Position numbers and translations under genes: made by a program. Shown here one piece after another: positions 11,074 to 22,316 of a stretch of DNA of 62,000 nucleotides; the stretch's first letter is position 1, and every line of letters starts with the position of its first letter. This DNA comes from Cristatella mucedo (Eukaryota > Bryozoa > Phylactolaemata > Cristatellidae). Location: NCBI GenBank assembly GCA_009760855.2, contig WPIO01000028.1, positions 2,867,501 to 2,929,500 of the forward strand. Direction: 5' to 3'. The notes beneath the pieces were generated by a model that ran no database searches, was not told where the DNA came from, and saw only the letters and a list, made by a program, of their open reading frames with translations.

Positions 11074-12154
11074 AAAAAAAGACTACTAATAAAGAGCTAA
11101 GTCATTATATGAACAGAATAGTGTATACATTCCAGGTGGTCTGCCAATGCCTTTCCTCTGTCAATATTTTTTGAGCACCAATTTTGAGCAGCGAAGGATC
11201 TTTGGCCTAAATTTCGCTTTCATGGATACCTACGTTTTTCTGACTACGCAAATACAAAGGCTGCTAAAGAGCCTTTTCAAAAACAATTGAAAAGCATATG
11301 CGGCGATGCCTTGGAGTTGGGGAGTCGGAATCAGATCTAGACTTTGTTGTCTGCCAAATGGAGCTCGACTCCACTACTGATTTTTAGGAATCTCAAGAAA
11401 ATCAAAATGGACAGTGTGGCAAATATGCCTCTTTTCTCTCCCCTATATCTCAGTGTCTTTATCTTTGTATTAAATGGTTCCGGATTTGACAAGATCTGTA
11501 AGTATTTGAACTCAATTTAATTTTCTTTAAATACGACAGTGAAATAAAAGCTGCTTAGCTTCTCATAGTCATGTGATGCTTAAGCAGCAAACAATGCTCT
11601 CCAAAGGTAGCTTCAGTCCAATTTGAAGTTTTTAATTGAGCTTTGGCTCGAAATAATTGTACCCGCCCAGCACTCAATCGTGTTAACGCTTATAAAACTC
11701 TAATGCATGTTTCAAGGGGATGGCCTAGGTAAACCTGAGGAATATCACATAGGGTTTTAATAGCTGACTAGAATTTCGCATGTTGCACTAAGGTTCAGCG
11801 TTTTGTAACTGAATATCTTTGGTTTATCGAGGCTGAGTCACTTATCTCTTTCTAAGCATTAGCATCTTCGGCATACCTTTATAAAAAAACTCATTACAGC
11901 CCATTGGATAAGCCCTCAAATTCTCTAGCAGAAGCAAAAATCAGCTCTCTAACGGCTTATTACCCTGATTCATTCGATGTATGAAAAAGGGGTGCTATTT
12001 TCGAGTACTTATGAGTGCACTAATTTATTACGCTTATTTGTTTTGCCGTTTTCCCACTCTAACTGCACACACTGCTATAAACATATTTATGCCAGAGCTA
12101 CCTGTACCCTCTCTGCAAATGGTGGAATTATTTTAAATATTTCGTCCTGATCAC
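11074..12154. other. No recognisable feature
   Basis: AT-rich, short frames only. The 61-codon minus-strand frame 12087-12272 at its right edge (pieces 'KKPAYCSEELNVTCKNRM') has a close counterpart in Q1 near 7600-7712 ('RKPAHCIEKLNVTCKNRM'), but differences fall on all codon positions and the ends differ; it is not supported as a gene. Confidence 0.4.
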
Positions 12155-12589
12155 GTGTTCTCTTTAAGCTCTCGAACATTCTATTCTTGCATGTGACATT
12201 GAGCTCCTCACTACAGTATGCAGGTTTCTTTGCATCACAGCCAATGGGATCCTTATTTCTGTTTATCATCATTTGGCGTACAACTGCCAGCTGCTTTTAC
12301 TGTTCGTTTTGCCATCAAAGCCAACGGTCGCATCCAGGCATCAGTTGACTGGTTATGAGGTTGCTGTGATAACCATCATTTACATTAAGAGCAGATTATA
12401 TTCCCTCCGTGTGATCTTGTTTTAACTTGGATTTTTGTTGTATATGTCTATTTTAACAAATTCTTGCATGTGAATATGTGGCTCTTGTTTCGATTCAGCT
12501 CATTAAGAATAACCGTCAATGAAACAAAATCATCTTGCTTTGTGTAGTATATCCGAAGGGGTACCTGCCAAGTACACCGGAAACATATT
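12155..12589. repeat. Q2: duplicate of Q1 upstream of LINE-B
   Basis: Matches 7600-8080. The shared phrases include 'ttcttgcatgtgacattgagct', and 'gcatccaggcatcagttg' near 12330. The antisense frame that is open in Q1 is broken here by stops. Its relation to LINE-B, which follows directly in both copies, suggests either a duplicated insertion site or a 5' part of the element. Confidence 0.65.
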
Positions 12590-13019
12590 CACATCATATT
12601 CCGATTTTTTTAGTAATGTGCGAATAATTGTCTCTCGGAAAAAGTTTTAGCTTTCTTTCCATAAAGCTTCTTGTGAGTAAAGCAATTGTGGAATCACAAC
12701 CTGTGACCTTCTTGAAATGTTTACCGAGGTTTCTTCATGCAATGTCGGCTACCTTAGCAAGGTCTAGTAAAAATATCTCGTCTCTAGAAGACTCTACAGC
12801 GTCATCTCTGTGGTCTTCACTGGCAGACTACCTTAGCCCTGCCATAACCTAGATTTGTAATACATCTTTGGAGAAAGGGGTCGTACCCAAATCCTTCAAA
12901 CCGGAAATCTTTAGATCGATATTTCTAAAGCCTGAATTAGATGGAGGGGTCCTTGAAAACAATGGTCAAGTATCCCTTCTTCCTTTTTCTTCAAAGATTC
13001 TTGAAGATATTGTCGCTAA
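12590..13019 (+). mobile_element. LINE-B copy 1, upstream segment (linker and start of reverse transcriptase)
   Basis: Translation around 12760-12990 gives 'SSLEDSTASSLWSSLADYL', an in-frame stop, 'LEKGVVPKSFKP' and 'SLLPFSSKILE', the pattern that opens L2/CR1 reverse transcriptases (selected-site linker, then 'SFKPA..RPILKK', 'SLLPFLSKILE'). It is decayed and is cut at 13019, resuming at 14740 after an inserted LINE-B/LINE-A pair. The five bases GCTAA occur on both sides of the interruption (13015-13019 and 14740-14744). Confidence 0.75.
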
Positions 13020-13433
13020 TGTATCCCCGTCTACAACTCCACAATGCCATAAAGACTATATGGGTGTTACGAAGGAGAGTTTCATATAGCCAACTCACAG
13101 CCTAAGCGGCTTTCGGTACGTATTCGGTAGCCAAAATACTGCGTCTTACTCAGTAAAGAGAAAGTGGGAAGCATAGCAGAGTCAGGAGAGCAGTTGAGAT
13201 AGTGAGTAGCATGGAAGTACCAGCTCATCACCTCTGGAATTGATGAGCCATAGTCGACAATAGGGGAGTAGCTGTCGTTTCGTAAGAAGTGTTGAATCGA
13301 CCTCCACAGAGCTAAAGATACTGCCTCTAATGGTATTTAAGAGGAGGGATGAAAGAGCAAATGTATTGTATATACGGGACCTCAGGGTACGAGAAGACTG
13401 GAACTGGTGCATCTGTTCAGCTAGGTACGAAGG
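13020..13433 (-). mobile_element. LINE-B copy 2, 3' end, antisense
   Basis: Reverse-strand translation at 13182-13436 gives 'PSYLAEQMHQFQ', 'LRSRIYN', close to the C-terminal part of LINE-B at 22596-23922. The left end holds the LINE-B 3' terminus (reverse complement of 'acggagatacatta'). It is 5'-truncated exactly where a sense LINE-A begins, with GG shared by both elements at 13432-13433. Confidence 0.85.
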
Positions 13434-14490
13434 CACTGCTCTGCAGTGGTTCAGGTCCTATCTCAGTGCGAGACTCCAGAGTGTTGACGTGAATGGACAA
13501 AGATCATCTGAAGTACCTCTAAAATATGGAGTACCTCAGGGCTCTGTGCTAGGTCCGGTCCTTTTCACCGTTTATACTCTCCCTCTCGCTGATGTGATTG
13601 CCAAGCACAATCTAGGCTTTCACTTCTATGCGGATGACACTCAGTTGTACCTTTGCTTTGATCCCTCCCAGCCTTCGAGCACCTCAAATTCTCTCAACTC
13701 ACTTGCTGCATGCATTGATGACATCCGATCATGGATGGCAGCAAATTTTCTAAAACTAAACGATGATAAAACTAACTTACTAGTTATGGGCAAACCTGGT
13801 GTTATTCAGAAATTGGAAAGGCTGACTTTCAAAATTGGCTCTGCCAGCATATCTCCAGTTGCATCAGCTCGAAATCTAGGTGTCATATTCCAAAGCAACC
13901 TCTCGTTAGACGACCACATCAGCTCCACAGTCAAATCAGCCTATTTTCAGCTTCATAACATTGCTAAAATTAGGGCTTGTTTAGATAAGGATACCACGTC
14001 CAAGTTGGTCCATGCATTCGTGACATCTCGTCTCGACTTCTGCAACTCACTGCTTACTGGCCTACCAGCATGTGCGATCAGGCGATTGCAGCTGGTGCAA
14101 AACTCTGCAGCTAGGCTTGTCTGTCGTGAGCGTCGCAGTTGCCACATTACTCCACTTCTCGCCGACCTGCACTGGTTACCAGTCAAGCAACGGATTGACT
14201 TCAAGGTTTTGTCGCTCACTTTTAGGTCTCTTCATTCTATGGCTCCAGCCTATCTTTCAGATATACTACCCCATCAGGCAAAGCATCGTACCACTCGCTT
14301 TTCGGAATCCAACAGTCTAGAAATACCTCGTACAAACCTTAAATCCTTTGGAGACCGTGCATTTAGCTCGTATGCTCCCAAAGCCTGGAACTCCCTCCCG
14401 ACCTGCATCAGAACATCCCCTGACCTGACCACATTTAAAAGAAACTTAAAAACATACCTATTTAGGACAGCATTTAGTGGGTCCCTGTGA
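13432..14490 (+). pseudogene. LINE-A reverse transcriptase, C-terminal part (truncated)
   Basis: The open frame runs 13330-14490, but its first ~34 codons are antisense LINE-B and only codons from 13432 on belong to LINE-A. Visible family motifs are [10 protein letters not shown] (primer/template domain), FYADDTQLY with the two catalytic aspartates, FLKLNDDKTN, and NLGVIF, followed by the long C-terminal region with 'RLDFCNSLLTGLP', 'LHWLPVKQRI' and 'AWNSLPTCIR' usual in L2/CR1 proteins. The endonuclease and first reverse transcriptase blocks are absent, so it cannot be an autonomous gene. Uninterrupted frame suggests recent insertion. Confidence 0.9.
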
Positions 14491-14655
14491 TTCGTCCTTG
14501 GTGTGCTTATGCGTGCTGACACTGTTCATGCTGCCACTAACCACATTTGCATGCTGACCCAGTGCATGTAACCCCTAACCATGTTATTCATTTTGTTTGT
14601 TTTTCAAGCATGATTTTACTTACTATTCTATTGCGTATCACTTTGCAGCAAATGT

Positions 14656-14695
14656 AAAGCGCCTAGAAAGAGATTAAGTTCTCTGAGGGCGCTTT
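14656..14695 (+). other. LINE-A 3' terminal stem-loop
   Basis: Outer arms AAAGCGCC and GGCGCTTT pair perfectly; inner arms AGAGA and TCTCT pair around a TTAAGT loop, separated by short bulges. It directly precedes the TTA tail. Equivalent structures close every LINE-A 3' end in the window and also the SINE-1 copies. In related LINEs such 3' structures are what the reverse transcriptase binds to start copying; that role here is inferred. Confidence 0.8.
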
Positions 14696-14739
14696 ATCAA
14701 GTGCAATATTATTATGATTATTATTATTACCCACGACGG

Positions 14740-16199
14740 GCTAAGCAGCTGGCTACACATATTGCAAAGAATGAAATCTAAGAAGCATTTCAATCGGGGT
14801 TCAAGGGGCAGCACTCTACTGAAACTGCTCTCCTTCATGTTAACAATGACATTCTATGTGGCAACGATGACGGAAATCTCACTGCTCTAGTGCTGCTAGA
14901 TCTATTAGCTGCCTTCGACACAATTGATCACGATTTTCTACTTGAATGATTGAAAACAAAGATTGGTCTGGAAGGCAAGGCACTGGCGTGGTCCAAATCG
15001 TACGTGTATGATCGTGTTCAATCCTTTCCGTATAGGGTTTCAGGTGTCACACACGCGACGGGTCACCTCTGGAGTCCCTTAAGGGTCCTTCCTCGGCCCC
15101 TTGCTATTTTCCATTTTCATGCTCTGGGAACCGTTATTAAGGCTTATGGAATAGGACATCATTTCGATGCTGACAATGCTCAACTGCATTTGTCATTCAA
15201 AGCGCTAGAATTTGTGGCATTAACTGATAAACTGAATTTTCCCATGCCAAAATTGATCCTAGATGTCGGAAAACTTCTCGAAACTACTTAGTAATAATTA
15301 AACCAAGCTGCTGCTCATCGGTCACCCGAGTCGTGTGCATGCATTAGAAGGCTTTGCTCTTCTAATAGGTGATTGTGATGGGCGACTATCATCACGTGCT
15401 TGAAAGTTAGGTATTATTTTCGACAAATACCTAAAATGTAAGTGCTTCATACAGAAGACAGGTTCTACAGCTAACCATCACGTCCGATCACTATCCATGT
15501 TTAGGAGCTCTCTTCCACAGTAGCTTGCAAAAATGTAACTAGCTCCTTAGGTCTGTCTCGGCTTGATAATCGTAATTCGCTTTTGGCTGTGCTACCAAAG
15601 AAATCAACTAAGCAATTGCAGCTGGCTATGAATATGGCTGCAAAGCTATTCATATAGCCCCAGAGGTGTGAGCACGTGTCTCCTTCACTAAAAGAGCTAG
15701 GGCGGCTGCCGGTTGATCAATGGATACACAGCAAAGTTCTGATGCTGACCTACAAGGTTCGCCACGGCTTGGCTCCTTCGTACCTAGTTGGAATGCTGTA
15801 CTATTTTTAGCCTTTTCACACCCTTATTTCATGTAAGGACCAAAAATTTGCTGTTCCATTCCTCAGCTTAAAGAGAGTTGGCGACTCAAGCTTTAGCTCC
15901 CCAGGTCTTAGACTGTAGAACTCGTTTCCACAATTCTGATGCCACGACGACTGCTCTCATGCTGTCGATTATGGCTCATCGTTTTTCAAGGGTTCTGAGC
16001 TGATACTTCCATGCTACTTACTACCTCAACTTCTCTACTGAGTCTGCTTTGCTTCTGACTTTGTCTTTGTTGAGTGAGATGAAGTCTGTACGCTACCGAA
16101 TGTGTACCGAAAGCCGCCTAGGCTGTGAGGGCCTATACGTAAACTCTGCTGTTTAACACCCACATAGTTTTTATAGCTTTGTGGAGTTACAGACGGATT
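14740..16199 (+). mobile_element. LINE-B copy 1, main segment, decayed
   Basis: Continues the LINE-B copy interrupted at 13019. The original text, reading through the junction, is 'SKILE.IVAKQLATHIAKN'. Downstream are 'STETALLHV', 'LLDLLAAFDTIDHDFLLE', then a stop, a damaged 'HFDADNAQLHLSF' where intact copies have FYADDTQLY, and the C-terminal region ending near 16199 with the LINE-B 3' end ('tttgtggagttac'). Many stops and frameshifts show it is old. Confidence 0.85.
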
Positions 16200-17289
16200 A
16201 AAATTATATGATATACATTATATTTCCAAATCAGTACTTGCTGCGGATTTCGCAAATTTAGTATGTTAATTAGAACGCCAGATATTTTTCGTTAAACGGC
16301 ACGGTAGGAAAAATTCAAAATTAAGTATGGCCACAAAATTCAATTTAGAGTTATCGTTGCCCATACATAATCCCTAAGGCAAGCATGGCATTGTACAGTT
16401 CATCTTACATCGTTTCGTCGATCATAAGTTCACAAATCGTTTCGCGTCCATGTGCACTGTCTTTCACACAACACGAGCAGCAAAAGATTCATTTTGCAGC
16501 TTTCTTGACATTATAATGAAGCAAATAACCAAAGCAACAAAAATATCCAAAAGCATTTGACAAAGCAATACCCGCTAGCAAATAGCCGTTGCATATGGAA
16601 GCGAAAGGTTGGACTTTACATGAAGGAATTACATGAACTATTTCCAGTGCTTTCAATTGTCTGCCACGAGTTTTCCAGCTGATGAAATACAGCCGGTTGG
16701 CGGAACTCCCAATTTTAATGAGTGATTTCGCATAATAAAGACATTGAATTCTAAACTTACAGTACTTGTATAGGTAAGCCGTTTAGGTATGCCATCATCC
16801 AAGTATTACGTTTAAAGTGATGAGTATGATCAAAACCAGTTATCCTTAGTCAATCTTGTTTTTCTTTTCAAGATTTGTGAAGTATTACAGAACATTTTTT
16901 TCGTGCTTTTGGAGCTGCATATGAAAATTAAGATTTATCAGTCAACTTGTCGATCGCTGTGGGTAAAAGGTAATCGCCCTGTAAGATTAAAAACAAAATG
17001 GCGGAGTATTTTTGATCTTCCAAAACATCTATGTAGTTATTCATTATGTATGATCTATATCAATTTTCTTTTGCATCTCAACATCGTGATTTATAAGTTT
17101 GGGTCCGGGTAAATTATTTAGTTTCTAAAACGCTCTTTAGTTACGAAAGTTAACCTCTTAATTTTAGATCGCAGCAAGGCCTGCTATTTGATACAGAACC
17201 TTTGTCGACTCTTCAGTGATCACCAGTAACAGTAGTAGAGCGGAACTCGTATTTTGACCTGTAATAAAAACCACAAGAATTATGCCGGC

Positions 17290-17560
17290 CATACTCAGTT
17301 CAAGTTATGTGTAGTGTTTTATCCTTCTTATGCTCTCATCTTGTTTTCTACCAATCAATAGACACACCATGGTTTCCCGTTAGTAACTCCTTGCAACATA
17401 AGCCCTACCTCTGCAAGTAAAGATGTTGCTTCTTAGTTCCTCAATCTTGATCGATGACCACATTCTCTCTCGTGTTCATTGTCTGACTCTTTCTTCCGCC
17501 TTTTTACAAATCAGCGTCCATTTATGCTACTGACCTAACTGCTCACAAAAGTCGTCTACG
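17290..17560. repeat. G1: diverged duplicate of 24330-24600
   Basis: The two regions share ordered phrases, for example 'catactcagt' / 'cacactcagt', 'aagccctacctctgcaag' / 'aacccttcctctgcggatc' and 'ttcctcaat'. Divergence is high. Content unknown. Confidence 0.55.
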
Positions 17561-18727
17561 GTTAAACATCAGGGATCTTTGATTAACCTTGCAGCAATAT
17601 GTCACGTGCCTCCTAGGCTTAAGAGCTTTTTAGGTTGCCAAGCCAAGGCTGAACCACACTAGTCGTTCGTATAATGAGCACAGAGCCTTATCAATGTTTT
17701 AGCAAGGCATGATGTTAGGTTGTAGTTAATCTTAGACAATCTTCAAATGTGACGGCTGGCTGCAAAACTATTTTTATTATTTATGCCTTCAAGTTTGCAG
17801 AGCTATCTAAGTGGATACTGACATTTTTAGCGTACCTTGGAAAGTCAAAATGCAACATTACAATAGGAAGACCAAGTTCTTGTAACATTGAAACACCTCA
17901 AAAGTCTTTAAATCATAACACAAGCATGAAATGTAGTCTGACTATTTCGGGTTTTTCTTTATCAATTATTAGTTGCTTGGCCAAAATCGAACATCAAATC
18001 TTAGTAGTGGACGAATTATTTTCCCGTGTGCTATTTGGGTTTTGATAGCTTTTTAACGGCAAAGCAAAAGTATTTTGGTTTAGACAGGAAGGCTGGTACT
18101 ATCATCTCCCGAAAGCTCATGTGTGGGACTTATTCACAGCCTTTAGAAGTTTTGAGACAAACTAGCTACATTAGGCTTTAGTATAGCAGCACGGTTACCC
18201 TAACTCAATAGATAAGCTAAACTAACTTTTAATATAACTCATTTCGCTGAGATTCACCTGTAGGATTTCGCACTGCTTGTTGTAAAAAATCTAAAAAAGA
18301 GTGAGAATATATACGGAGTAGTGATTGCAAATAAAATTAAAGCTGTGCACCATTTAAAAAAACTTCTAGACTATTTTGATGGCCTCTGTAAATTCTACAG
18401 TATAATCTGCCTCAATAATAAGACCTAAGTCTGATTCCTGGTGGATAATATCCTTTAAGGCTAATTTGATGAATTTCATCTGCTGGCATTTACTCTTTGC
18501 TATCTTACAATGAGGGAGCACCCCATCGGAAATTGCACAGCTAAAAAGGATGTTTTGGAGATTCAAATAATTTGTTGAGAAAAGCGTTTTTATTGATGGC
18601 ATAATAAACTGCTGTAAGATATACGAGGATTAGCAACGAGACACAGACTAAGTCGCCATTTCTGTGACGGTCTTCAAAAACTTACAGAATTACTGAGTCA
18701 GCATAGTTGTTTACGTTCACCATAGCG

Positions 18728-18772
18728 TCAACGTAATGCTTTTAAATGGTATTCAACGTAATGCTTTTAAAT
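18728..18772. repeat. 20-base perfect direct repeat
   Basis: 'tcaacgtaatgcttttaaat' occurs at 18728-18747 and again at 18753-18772, a 25-base period. It looks like a small slippage duplication. Confidence 0.9.
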
Positions 18773-19489
18773 TATATCAACCCTCCTCTGCTAATTTTCA
18801 TTTTCCTGAGGCTACATTGAAAATGGTGATGCTTTACATTAACATCTATGTTCCTTGATTATAATAACCACCTCCTTTTGGATGTTCCTAAAAATAGCCT
18901 ATAGCCTAACCACGGAGTGACTGACCATACATGTGGACTGGGAGCTTGTCAAGGCGTGCCTGAGCCTTTACGGATATTAAATTCACAAAATCGTTAGCAA
19001 GTTGACAATAAAACAACTGCAGATCACTGATATACAAGCTTAAATTGGTTATGCCTACCATTAAGCATCTTATAACTAAGTTCACACTTTAGGACATCAC
19101 CTAGTGATGCTTAGAGATTCTCGATCACCTTCTGAACCATTACCACGTCAGTAACTCACCTCCTGGTATTCGCATTGGTGCGGCAAAGCACTTCTCCAGC
19201 TTCATATTCAGGTCGCCGATTTTAAGACAGTAAATCGTTTTCCAAGATAGGACCATTTCTAGTGCACTTGTCAGATTAAGTAACATTAAACTTGGACTAT
19301 TTCCTCTAAATTCTTTTCAGCTGCTTGATTTCTACATGTCATCTGTCCAGTAATGACCTCACCACAACGTCAGTCTCCCAACCTACGTTGAGTGCTAGCC
19401 CTCAAAACGACGAAGATGCGGTTCTCCAGCTGCCATGAATAGGCCAGCTGTACCGGATTTACGTCGATCCCTAATCATCGATTGTGCTG

Positions 19490-19550
19490 TCTTTGCAGCA
19501 ACTGTAAAATGCCTAGAAAGAGATTAGGTGATCTGAGGGCTCTATATGCA
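19490..19550 (+). mobile_element. LINE-A 3' end remnant
   Basis: 'ctttgcagcaactgtaaaatgcc' leads into a mutated terminal stem-loop, followed by 'atgcaatgta' in place of the usual TTA tail. Upstream coding text is no longer recognisable. Confidence 0.65.
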
Positions 19551-19620
19551 ATGTATTTTTTTTATCGTAGCATCCATAAAAATTCGAGGTTTCCTCTTTT
19601 CCTGTGACTTTTACAAAGAA

Positions 19621-20206
19621 CACATTACTCCACTTCTCGCCGACCTGCACTGGTTACCAGTCAAGCAACGGATTGACTTCAAGGTTTTGTCGCTCACTTT
19701 TAGGTCTCTTCATTCTATGGCTCCAGCCTATCTTTCAGAGATACTACCCCATCAGGCAAAGCATCGTACCACTCGCTTTTCGGAATCCAACAGTCTAGAA
19801 ATACCTCGTACAAACCTTAAATCCTTTGGAGACCGTGCATTTAGCTCGTATGCTCCCACAGCCTGGAACTCCCTCCCGACCTGCATCAGAACATCCCCTG
19901 ACCTGACCACATTTAAAAGAAACTTAAAAACATACCTATTTAGGACAGCATTTAGTGGGTCCTTGTGATTCGTCCTCGATGTGCTTATGCGTGCTGACAC
20001 TGTTCATGCTGCCACTAACCACATTTGCATGCTGACCCAGTGCATGTAACCCCTAACCATGTTTTTCATTTTGTTTGTTTTTCAAGCATGATTTTACTTA
20101 CTATTCTATTGCGTATCACTTTGCAGCAAATGTAAAGTGCCTAGAAAGAGATTAAGTTCTCTGAGGGCGCTTTATCAAGTGCAATATTATTATTATTATT
20201 ATTATA
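19621..20206 (+). mobile_element. LINE-A copy, strongly 5'-truncated
   Basis: Starts sharply at 'cacattactccac' and follows 14144-14729 with only scattered single-base differences (for example C/A giving AYAPTAWN instead of AYAPKAWN). It retains the C-terminal ~115 codons, the stem-loop at about 20128-20174 and a (TTA)n tail ending near 20206. An in-frame ATG in flanking DNA makes an apparent 140-codon ORF at 19546-19968, which is an artefact. Confidence 0.93.
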
Positions 20207-21706
20207 ACAGGCGACTAGCTCCTCAGTCGAATACGTCCATCTATAGCCGGCGATCGGCTTAGCGACCAAGTCGAGCTTTTCGTAACACTGATTTAAAGCC
20301 CCTTTGAGCACTCGCTTCTACCTTATTATCATCATTACATAGCAAACCAAGAAAGGTGGAAAGTAACCCGTCTATCTGACTAAAACATTGTATATGTGCC
20401 TCAACACCCGGCTCATTTTCAGTAGTGACTGCTGAGATGGTTAATGAAGCCCCTGAAGCTGCTGTGTGAGGACTAGACAGCTTGTAGCTCCAAGTGTGCA
20501 TGCACTTAGAAGCCATTCACCGGAAGTTTAATTGGCTTGAAAGTAAAATGTATTGCCCAATTTGTAAATTGTTGCTGTAGCTGATATTTGGCAGGCTGAC
20601 AGCCCCTGCATTACTAGCAAGTGAAACTGTAAGTGGACCAACAAAATGCTGCAGCCTTTGAGCTCTGTGTCGTTCACGACTTAATCTAACTCAACGTTTT
20701 AGCATTGAAATCGAGCCCAGAATATTTTCGAACTGAACGTTTCGACTAATATTTGGAATTGTGTAAACCTCGGAAAATGCTCATGCAGAATCTTAGCAGC
20801 CGTAACTTTAGCAATTATGTATCTTGACTGAACTGGGTTTGTGCCATGCTAGCTACTTTCAAATACTATTTCCAATGTCTTGGTAAATAAAAGCTGAATT
20901 CAAAGCTACCATGTGTAGTTTCCAAGCACTTGGAGTAATTTATAATTGTGTAAATCTTTTAATGATTTGGTTTCGAATGTCTGTTGGTTTTTTACGCCTT
21001 CCTCGAAGTTAGATGAGAGTGCAAATCGCAGTTCTTATGCTTTATTCACTAAGTCATTTAGTATTCAGATGCAGCAGGCTGCTTCTGATTTCTCGACAGC
21101 CGCAGTTGCACTAAAATAAATTCTTGATCTGGATGAGGCCAATAAAAGTCTCATCATAGTGGCATACAACACCGAACTCTTTTATAAGCGCATTAGACGT
21201 AAAAACTTCTGGCCTTCAAAGATTGGACCTTTGGCATAAATTAAAAAATCCAACTTTCCGTGTGCTACTTTCCGTGAGCGACTTAAAATCCAACTTTCCG
21301 TGAGCCATTAATGTAAAGTCTCACTTTTTATCTATGAGCATTTCGATCATGCAGATTAATTACCTTTTATAAGTAACACAGTCGATTGCTGTTGTTTGGG
21401 TGTAATAAAGCTACTCTGTAAAAGTGACTAATTGGGGTACGAATCTGCATGTGGTAAAGATCTGCACATATGCCACCATGTACGTAAAATTGTATAAGTT
21501 TCGTCTTTACCAGTTACCTTTTAGGAATTAACAATTTAAGAATCGTCCATTTTAAGAATTTTGAATGGCTTAGGCATATTTGTTTCTGGGGTTTCATATC
21601 AAATGATGACCTGTCGCTCAGCTTTACGAGCAGAGTTGGTAGCAGCGACTTTCAGCCTAACATGAAGAGGCGCCTCTGCAATGTTTCCTAGTAGTTAGAT
21701 GTTATT
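20207..21706. other. Stretch without an assigned gene
   Basis: Includes an 85-codon minus-strand frame (20259-20516) rich in Ser, Thr and Ala that I do not recognise and which lacks a visible signal peptide or domain. A small imperfect repeat of 'aaaatccaactttccgtg' stands at 21245-21262 and 21285-21302. Otherwise nothing recognisable. Confidence 0.4.
21245..21302. repeat. Short direct repeat
   Basis: 'aaaatccaactttccgtg' occurs twice with a third partial 'actttccgtg' between the two copies. Confidence 0.85.
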
Positions 21707-21871
21707 GCCGAGCTGGTTTGGTCTAGTGGTAAAGGTGCTCGCCCCGACCAAGGTCTGACTGAGATCGTGGGCTCGAGTCCCGAGGCATATGTGAAGCGCC
21801 TGAATAAAGATTAAGTTCTCTTGGGGCGCTATATAAATGAATCATAAAATGAAATATAAATGAAATGAATT
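21707..21871 (+). mobile_element. SINE-1 copy
   Basis: A tRNA-like head with an A-box-like 'tggtctagtggt' and a B-box-like 'gggctcgagtccc' (polymerase III internal promoter), then a LINE-A-type stem-loop ('gaagcgcc' ... 'ttaagttctcttggggcgct') and an 'atga'-rich tail. Head resembles tRNA but cannot fold into a proper acceptor stem, so it is a SINE and not a tRNA gene. Six copies occur in the window. Confidence 0.9.
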
Positions 21872-22316
21872 ATATCTAGTTGCATTGTTTTATCTCAAAT
21901 AAAATTGTAAATCTTTATTTGTTTTCTCAATATCAATAATAAAAACAAGACACTTGTTAAAGCGTCCTCATGTAACTTGATCTCTATCTAGGCGATTTAG
22001 ATTTGCTTCGAAGGAAAGACAATCGGATGGTTAGTGGTAGCTTTCTCAATAAACAGCAGGAAGAGCACGTTTAGGGTGGCATGCACAGGGTAAAAACTAT
22101 TAATGGCAGCGTGCAGTGTCAGCACGCATGGGCACATGAGGAATGAATCGCAGGGACCCGCCAAATGCTGTAATAAATACCTGGGTTTTTTGTTTCCTTT
22201 TAAATGTGGTCAAGTCAAAGGGTTTTGTTACAAAGTCTGAAGTGAGTTCCGGGCTTTGGGAGCGAACGAACTATAGGCACGGCCTCACAACCATTTGAAG
22301 TTTTTACGAGGCATTG

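Larger units (their letters stand above)
13432..14729 (+). mobile_element. LINE-A copy, 5'-truncated, young-looking
   Basis: An L2/CR1-type non-LTR element copied by target-primed reverse transcription. This copy starts inside the reverse transcriptase at 'TALQWFRSYL', keeps an open frame to 14490, a 3' untranslated region, the terminal stem-loop 14656-14695 and a TTA-rich tail to 14729. It is nearly identical to 19621-20206 where they overlap, so both are recent relatives. It abuts the 5' end of the antisense LINE-B copy 2. Confidence 0.93.
16200..19489. other. Long stretch without a supported gene
   Basis: AT-rich DNA with only short frames (the longest plus-strand one, 17749-18045, has no recognisable domain). 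17290-17560 is a diverged duplicate of 24330-24600 (unit G). A 20-base direct repeat stands at 18728-18747 and 18753-18772. Nothing else was recognised; distal regulatory sequence or intron cannot be excluded. Confidence 0.5.

Noticed and set aside
13953-14219. Minus-strand frames antisense to LINE-A and LINE-B (also 22885-23154, 23272-23460, 30947-31216, 54028-54267, 55721-55987)
   Set aside because: They recur because the elements recur; they are shadows of the sense coding frame and match no protein.
13330-14490. Intact 386-residue host reverse transcriptase gene
   Set aside because: The start lies in antisense LINE-B and the remainder is a 5'-truncated LINE-A.
19546-19968. 140-codon gene
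   Set aside because: Chance ATG in flanking DNA joined to a truncated LINE-A.
21707-21790. Possible tRNA genes at SINE heads (also 29273, 35195, 36530, 43474, 44040, 48900, 50620)
   Set aside because: A and B boxes are present, but no proper seven-pair acceptor stem can be formed and the same tails follow each copy; they are SINEs.
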